Position numbers and translations under genes: made by a program
The notes under the pieces: generated by a model
Database searches by the model: none
What the model saw: only the letters and a program-made list of their open reading frames with translations
Told to the model about the DNA's origin: nothing
Virus record (IMG/VR): IMGVR_UViG_3300044729_001332
Location: 1-34,679 of that record
Length of the DNA: 34,679 nt
Direction: 5' to 3' (one strand)
Source: a virus
Shown here: positions 31,978 through 34,679 of the stretch, piece after piece
How positions within the stretch are numbered: position 1 is the stretch's first letter
Layout of the letters: each line of letters starts with the position of its first letter

Positions 31978-32138
31978 GGCTTTCGGTTTTTAAGGTTATC
32001 ATTATAGAAGCGCATAAGTTCACGCAGGTCGCTTTTCGTTAGCTGACCTTTTAACTCTTCTTCCCTCTCCTCCATCTCTATCGACCAGATTATAGCGGCC
32101 GCAGTGAGGACAACAACTACTATTAAAATGTAAATCAT
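31974..32138 (-). CDS. 54-aa single-TM peptide overlapping the DnaA-domain gene
   Basis: An ORF too short for normal listing: IYILIVVVVLTAAAIIWS membrane segment (2-19), an acidic turn (IEMEEREEE), and a charged amphipathic helix (about 29-54) ending NLKNRKP. It lies out of frame in the last 119 bases of the DnaA-IV gene. Its TGA overlaps the winged-helix ATG (ATGA), which suggests real coupled translation. The companion frame gives the cysteine-rich tail of the DnaA-IV protein, so one of the two frames may be the passenger. I consider the peptide real but not certain. Confidence 0.55.
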   Translation of the reverse strand: MIYILIVVVVLTAAAIIWSIEMEEREEELKGQLTKSDLRELMRFYNDNLKNRKP

Positions 32139-32436
32139 TGATATGTTTTTTAAGGTGATTGATTAATTCTTCGTATTCAAGTGAAAGCTCCGGGTAAACA
32201 TCCATAAGATTATTAAGCTTACTAATTCCGTGGATTATGGTAGTGTGATCCTTGTCAAATAGTCTACCTATCTGCTGAAAGGATATCATGCAATGCTGGC
32301 GCAATGCTTTGTATGTCATCTGCCGCATCTGGACACGAGTACGAGTGCGCTCATCTTTAAGAAGGAAAGACACATCTACATTGAAAAAGTTAGCAGCTTC
32401 CTTGATTATGTTTTCCGGTGTTCGTAATTTCTTCAT
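32020..32436 (-). CDS. Stand-alone DnaA domain IV-like DNA-binding protein with Cys-rich tail
   Basis: 138 aa. Residues about 5-95 match the C-terminal domain of DnaA: TRVQMRQMTYKALRQHCMIS (about 33-52), FQQIGRLFDKDHTTIIHGIS (about 53-72), the DHTT signature at 63-66 and the following helix. There is no AAA+ domain. Residues 107-116 (SCCPHCGRYN) may bind zinc. The protein could bind DnaA-like boxes at the phage origin, or compete with host DnaA. The tail from residue about 100 overlaps the 54-aa gene out of frame, so its status is uncertain. The terminator before it separates it from recT. Confidence 0.75.
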   Translation of the reverse strand: MKKLRTPENIIKEAANFFNVDVSFLLKDERTRTRVQMRQMTYKALRQHCMISFQQIGRLFDKDHTTIIHGISKLNNLMDVYPELSLEYEELINHLKKHINDLHFNSSCCPHCGRYNLVDRDGGEGRRVKRSANEKRPA

Positions 32437-32447
32437 TATGGAGATTT

Positions 32448-32473
32448 AAAAGCAGCCGACCGGAGCCGGCTGC
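32448..32473 (-). terminator. Terminator between recT and the DnaA-domain gene
   Basis: On the minus strand GCAGCCG pairs with CGGCTGC (7 bp) around eight bases, followed by TTTTAAAT. It lies between the RecT stop at 32493 and the DnaA-IV start at 32436, so the downstream block probably needs read-through or its own promoter. Confidence 0.65.
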
Positions 32474-32492
32474 ATGGTTAATCAAGGAGGGG

Positions 32493-33167
32493 TTACCGTG
32501 CGTTTTCTTCGTACCGGCTTGCTGCACTGTTCAACATGGTAAGCATATCGTCTGTCAAGCTATACTTTGAAGTAACGCGCTGGATGACATTAGGCTGACC
32601 GTCATTGATTGCGGCAATAGCCTTCAGGTACACATCATCCGGAATCATGGGCAGCTCCTTTACTTCAACATGCTGGATGTCTTCGGTTACAACCTGCTGC
32701 ATCTCTTCGGGTACATAGACCGGGCCTGCGAATACATCCGGTGTAAACCACTTCACGCCGTTACTGATGGCGCGTGCGAAGAGCATGTTCTTGGGGAACT
32801 TGTCGAGGTTCTTGGTACCTGCTTTCTTCGCATCTTCATAACTGAAGGAACTATTACCGATTTTCTCACTGCCCTCATAAAAGTCGATGGAGCAGTGCTT
32901 GTCGGTATTTTCCACTACCCTATAATTATACTTGCCAGATGACTTGACCGCTGAAGCGATAAGACCTGCGCCGATGACTGGCTTTCCGGCGATGATGTGG
33001 ATTCCGGAGATGGAGGCGAGCGGTGGCAGGCCCAGCTCGTTTCCTGCGCAAATCTTTACCATTGCCTGCGCAGCACTTTTAATGTCGGCGAATAAGCCGG
33101 ATTTGAAAAACTGGTCTGCGAGCATCATGGCATCGTTCGGAGCGATGCGTTGGATTTGATTGTTCAT
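32493..33167 (-). CDS. recT: RecT-like single-strand annealing protein
   Basis: 224 aa. The core ELGLPPLASISGIHIIAGKP, VIGAGLIASAVKSSGKYNYR and NLDKFPKNMLFARAISNGVK, followed by WFTPDVFAGPVYVPEEM, is the RecT/Redbeta-type pattern of Bacteroidota phages. RecT proteins bind single-stranded DNA and anneal complementary strands in phage recombination and repair. It has a basic/charged C-terminus typical of the family. I see no partner exonuclease of the RecE/Redalpha type, but the PD-(D/E)XK protein at 23 could be unrelated. The gene before it is a conserved neighbour. Confidence 0.9.
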   Translation of the reverse strand: MNNQIQRIAPNDAMMLADQFFKSGLFADIKSAAQAMVKICAGNELGLPPLASISGIHIIAGKPVIGAGLIASAVKSSGKYNYRVVENTDKHCSIDFYEGSEKIGNSSFSYEDAKKAGTKNLDKFPKNMLFARAISNGVKWFTPDVFAGPVYVPEEMQQVVTEDIQHVEVKELPMIPDDVYLKAIAAINDGQPNVIQRVTSKYSLTDDMLTMLNSAASRYEENAR

Positions 33168-33203
33168 TGTTGTTTATTTAGGTTGTTAATGAATGAAAGT
33201 TTA

Positions 33204-33235
33204 AAAAGACCCAGTGCGTGGAAACGCTCCGGGGT
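33204..33235 (-). terminator. Possible terminator after the recT-neighbour gene
   Basis: On the minus strand ACCC...GGGT with inner GCG/CGC pairs around a short loop and a bulge, then CTTTTT. The stem is imperfect, so it is weaker than the other terminators, but its position between 33167 and 33256 fits. Confidence 0.45.
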
Positions 33236-33255
33236 ATCTACTGAAAACCAAAAAA

Positions 33256-33735
33256 CTATGAGAGAGAAACTGTAACGGTAGTCGTGCTGGACTTGACCGG
33301 AGGATATATCTTGACAAGTTCGCCGTGTTCAGTAACGACATCAAGACCTGACTGCGGAACCGTCTTGAGGAATGTTTCGCGTGCCTTAATCTTTGAGTCC
33401 AACTCTGCCTTCTTCAGCAGCAGCTCATCCATATCCGGATCGCCGCACATGAGGTAATCGTACTTAACTCCTACCTCCTTGACACTGAACTTGCCATTAT
33501 ACCGCTCGAAGGTCTTGCCGTGCTTTGTGGACTCATCAAGCAGAGCATCGCGGTACTGCGGATCGCTGGTGATTTCCTTGATAATTTCCTCCATTGCCTT
33601 GACTTGGAGATGTACCTTGATTGGATCGGCATCGCCGACGAGGATGCGGTTGATTACATCGCGCACAAAGCTGAACCGCTGGGCCTTGTCTGTCTGGAAT
33701 AGGCTTAAAATGCTGGTGGTTGTTAATACGTCCAT
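33256..33735 (-). CDS. Conserved phage protein next to recT
   Basis: 159 aa from ATG at 33735; the frame extends upstream to 33786 but the leader motif AAACCGAAAACA lies immediately before this ATG. Residues 25-75 (RDVINRILVGDADPIKVHLQ, AMEEIIKEITSDPQYRDALL) and 76-110 (KFSVKEVGVKYDYLMCGDPD) resemble a protein usually encoded with RecT in Bacteroidota phages. The C-terminus ends in IYPPVKSSTTTVTVSL. Probable role in recombination or DNA-end protection is inferred from neighbourhood only. Confidence 0.65.
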   Translation of the reverse strand: MDVLTTTSILSLFQTDKAQRFSFVRDVINRILVGDADPIKVHLQVKAMEEIIKEITSDPQYRDALLDESTKHGKTFERYNGKFSVKEVGVKYDYLMCGDPDMDELLLKKAELDSKIKARETFLKTVPQSGLDVVTEHGELVKIYPPVKSSTTTVTVSLS

Positions 33736-33745
33736 TGTTTTCGGT

Positions 33746-33844
33746 TTAAATGTTTGAGAATAGGTATTCAATAAGAGATTCGCCAAAGAGGAAGATAGCC
33801 ACTATGATGGCTAAATAAAGGGCATTGCGTTGGTTGTACTTCAT
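33746..33844 (-). CDS. 32-aa membrane micropeptide
   Basis: MKYNQRNALYLAIIVAIFLF, then GESLIEYLFSNI, one TM segment. A longer frame to 33937 would run antisense across the tRNA-like element, so I start at ATG 33844, where the leader AAACCAAACAAC matches the shared motif. It stops ten bases before the neighbour's start. Function unknown; micropeptides of this size can regulate membrane proteins. Confidence 0.5.
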   Translation of the reverse strand: MKYNQRNALYLAIIVAIFLFGESLIEYLFSNI

Positions 33845-33864
33845 GTTGTTTGGTTTTTGGTTTG

Positions 33865-33952
33865 CAGCCGGTATCGGATTCGAACCGATATCTATCAGGA
33901 TTCCTGACACGTTACCCGAGGTGGTATTTATTCCCACTTACGACAACCGGCT
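33865..33952 (-). tRNA. tRNA-like element (pseudo-tRNA or tRNA-derived)
   Basis: 88 nt on the minus strand, the length of a class II tRNA. The ends pair over seven bases (AGCCGGT with ACCGGCT; eight if the flanking base is added), and the T-arm is textbook: ATCGG stem, TTCGAAT loop, CCGAT stem. A possible variable arm TCAGG-AAT-CCTGA is present. However no normal D-arm or seven-base anticodon loop could be folded; GTGG-GAATAAATA-CCAC is the nearest. So it may be decayed, use an unusual fold or be a tRNA mimic rather than a working tRNA. No amino-acid identity is assigned. Confidence 0.45.
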
Positions 33953-33960
33953 GGCATTTA

Positions 33961-34149
33961 TTAACTGTTTAAGAAATATTCGTTGCATTCTGTTTTTGCG
34001 GCATCGATGGCATCTTCTTCTTCATCGTATCCATCTACATAAATATCCGGATGATTAACAAGCGAAGCGATGGCGCGCCAGCCATCAGGATAGTTTATTG
34101 TTTTGATTGTCCAGTCACCGGAACCGTTGCGGAAGATTTTTGTTGTCAT
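33961..34149 (-). CDS. Small hypothetical protein
   Basis: 62 aa, MTTKIFRNGSGDWTIKTINY, PDGWRAIASLVNH, then an acidic helix (YVDGYDEEEDAIDAAKTECN). Not recognised. Its start shares the leader AAACCAAAAACC and the first codons ATGACAAC with the next gene upstream at 34405, which suggests gene or leader duplication. Likely early. Confidence 0.6.
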   Translation of the reverse strand: MTTKIFRNGSGDWTIKTINYPDGWRAIASLVNHPDIYVDGYDEEEDAIDAAKTECNEYFLNS

Positions 34150-34207
34150 GGTTTTTGGTTTTTGTAGTTATAAAAATGTGCAGTGTAGGATGCTGCTCCC
34201 CGGTTGG

Positions 34208-34405
34208 TTAAAATCTTAATTCGTGTCCTTCCCAAAAATTCTTGTTCTCATTGTAACTGCGAGGGTTTTCTATCTTTTCAATTTCGCGGTTAATCAAAAA
34301 TGCAGATTTGTTTCTTTGTTCTAACTGGAAGAATGATTGTGGCATTTCGGAGTAAATCATTTCCAATTGATTTTTCAATTCAGCAAGTTTTTTTTCTGTT
34401 GTCAT
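34208..34405 (-). CDS. Small charged helical protein, first gene of the minus-strand block
   Basis: 65 aa from ATG at 34405; the longer frame to 34456 starts inside the promoter-like region. Helical and charged (KKLAELKNQLEMIYSEMPQS, NKSAFLINREIEKIENPR). It shares the ATGACAAC start and AAACCAAAAGCC leader with 33961-34149. As the gene next to the divergent control region, a regulator or host-takeover protein is plausible but not demonstrated. Confidence 0.6.
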   Translation of the reverse strand: MTTEKKLAELKNQLEMIYSEMPQSFFQLEQRNKSAFLINREIEKIENPRSYNENKNFWEGHELRF

Positions 34406-34445
34406 GGCTTTTGGTTTTTTTGGTTTTTGTTTCAGTTTGACACAG

Positions 34446-34453
34446 CAAATATA
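34446..34453 (-). promoter_or_regulatory. Bacteroidota-type -7 promoter box
   Basis: TATATTTG on the minus strand matches TAnnTTTG exactly and points toward the gene at 34405, about 40 bases downstream. I do not see a clear -33 TTTG; the palindrome at 34457-34471 lies where it would be, so the promoter may be regulated at that place. Confidence 0.55.
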
Positions 34454-34456
34454 CAC

Positions 34457-34471
34457 TAATTTCGGAAATTA
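34457..34471. promoter_or_regulatory. Operator-like palindrome in the divergent region
   Basis: TAATTTC-G-GAAATTA, a 7+1+7 perfect inverted repeat just upstream of the TATATTTG box, placed between the minus-strand block and the plus-strand genes. It is a candidate site for one of the phage regulators (the 58-aa protein or the winged-helix protein). Confidence 0.5.
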
Positions 34472-34532
34472 AATTTTTTATTTTTATTCTTTTTTTATTA
34501 CCTTCGCAATATTCATAACTAAAAAAATTAGC
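34472..34532 (+). promoter_or_regulatory. AT-rich leader of the plus-strand early genes
   Basis: Long T and A runs lead to TACCTTCG (34500-34507), one mismatch from TAnnTTTG, then a 25-base leader to ATG 34533. No convincing -33 element could be found. It is the most likely place for the promoter of the nuclease and primase-helicase genes. Confidence 0.35.
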
Positions 34533-34679
34533 ATGGAAAAGAAAACGAGAGGCCGAAAGCCGCTGCCAGACAACGAAAAGCGGAAGGAACTGTCCATATT
34601 TGTTAAGGCTAAATATGCTCCAGAGGCCTACCTTGAAATCAAACGTATAGAAAGAAAATACAATTTCCCCAATGAAAAA
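34533..34679 (+). CDS. Small basic DNA-binding-like protein, N-terminal part (continues at position 1)
   Basis: Open to the end of the window (49 codons) and continued from position 31, complete length 58 aa. The opening KKTRGRKPLPDNEKRKELSI, then FVKAKYAPEAYLEIKRIERK, is basic then strand-then-helix, as in ribbon-helix-helix (Arc/CopG-like) proteins, which dimerise and bind operators. This suggests a repressor acting on the adjacent palindrome, an inference. The gene end and the nuclease start (23) overlap by 38 bases. Confidence 0.65.
   Translation, partial: MEKKTRGRKPLPDNEKRKELSIFVKAKYAPEAYLEIKRIERKYNFPNEK
34650..34679. repeat. Terminal direct repeat, right copy (circular overlap)
   Basis: Identical to positions 1-30. 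See the left copy. Removing one copy gives a 34,649-bp circle. Confidence 0.9.

Noticed and set aside
33865-33952. attP site for integration into a tRNA gene
   Set aside because: No integrase gene is recognisable, and the element includes both acceptor strands, which favours a structured RNA. It remains possible.

Overview
The window is almost certainly one complete, circularly assembled genome of a tailed double-stranded DNA phage (Caudoviricetes) that infects a member of the Bacteroidota. The first 30 bases are repeated exactly as the last 30 bases. A 58-codon gene that starts at 34533 reads through that junction in frame and stops at position 60, so the unique length is 34,649 bp. The host assignment rests on protein families typical of Bacteroidota phages (BT4734/VirE-type primase-helicase, the characteristic portal, protease and tail genes), a surface protein with two SprB-like repeats of the Bacteroidota type, A-rich leaders instead of Shine-Dalgarno sites, and one TAnnTTTG promoter box. 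I see no integrase or repressor of the classical type, no DNA polymerase and no CRISPR array.

Layout of the plus strand. Positions 1-2620 hold a small basic protein, a PD-(D/E)XK nuclease and a primase-helicase. Positions 2621-2987 are a non-coding iteron-like region with six exact copies of a 10-mer (two perfect hairpins), the best candidate for the replication origin. Positions 2988-6001 hold a sigma-like HTH protein, a small membrane protein and a glycan cassette (GT4-like glycosyltransferase, LpxA-like acyltransferase, GT2-like glycosyltransferase). Positions 6017-8739 hold a ParB-methyltransferase fusion and both terminase subunits. Positions 8755-15196 are a tail module: a tail assembly chaperone with a likely -1 frameshift, tail components and a tape measure protein. 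Positions 15215-22055 are a head and connector module: protease, scaffold, major capsid protein, tail tube, a strong terminator, portal, adaptor and tail terminator. Positions 22040-27239 encode a fibre and a beta-helix depolymerase-like protein, both with signal peptides. Positions 27229-30986 are a dense lysis cassette with a chain of ATGA stop/start overlaps: membrane proteins, holin candidate, u-spanin, phosphoesterase, HExxH protein and GH24 lysozyme.

The minus strand (34405 down to 31083) is a block that looks early or regulatory: small proteins, a tRNA-like element, a RecT annealing protein with its conserved neighbour, a stand-alone DnaA domain IV protein, an out-of-frame 54-aa membrane peptide, a stand-alone OmpR-type winged helix protein and a MazG-like protein. 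It is divergent from the plus strand at about 34406-34532, where a TAnnTTTG box and an operator-like palindrome lie, and convergent with the lysis cassette at a terminator near 31034-31060.

Working model (inference): the primase-helicase, the iterons and the DnaA-IV protein form the replicon; RecT and the nuclease recombine or resolve DNA; the methyltransferase protects it; the glycan cassette and the beta-helix protein alter or degrade host surface glycans; the tail/head modules and lysis cassette build and release siphovirus-like particles.
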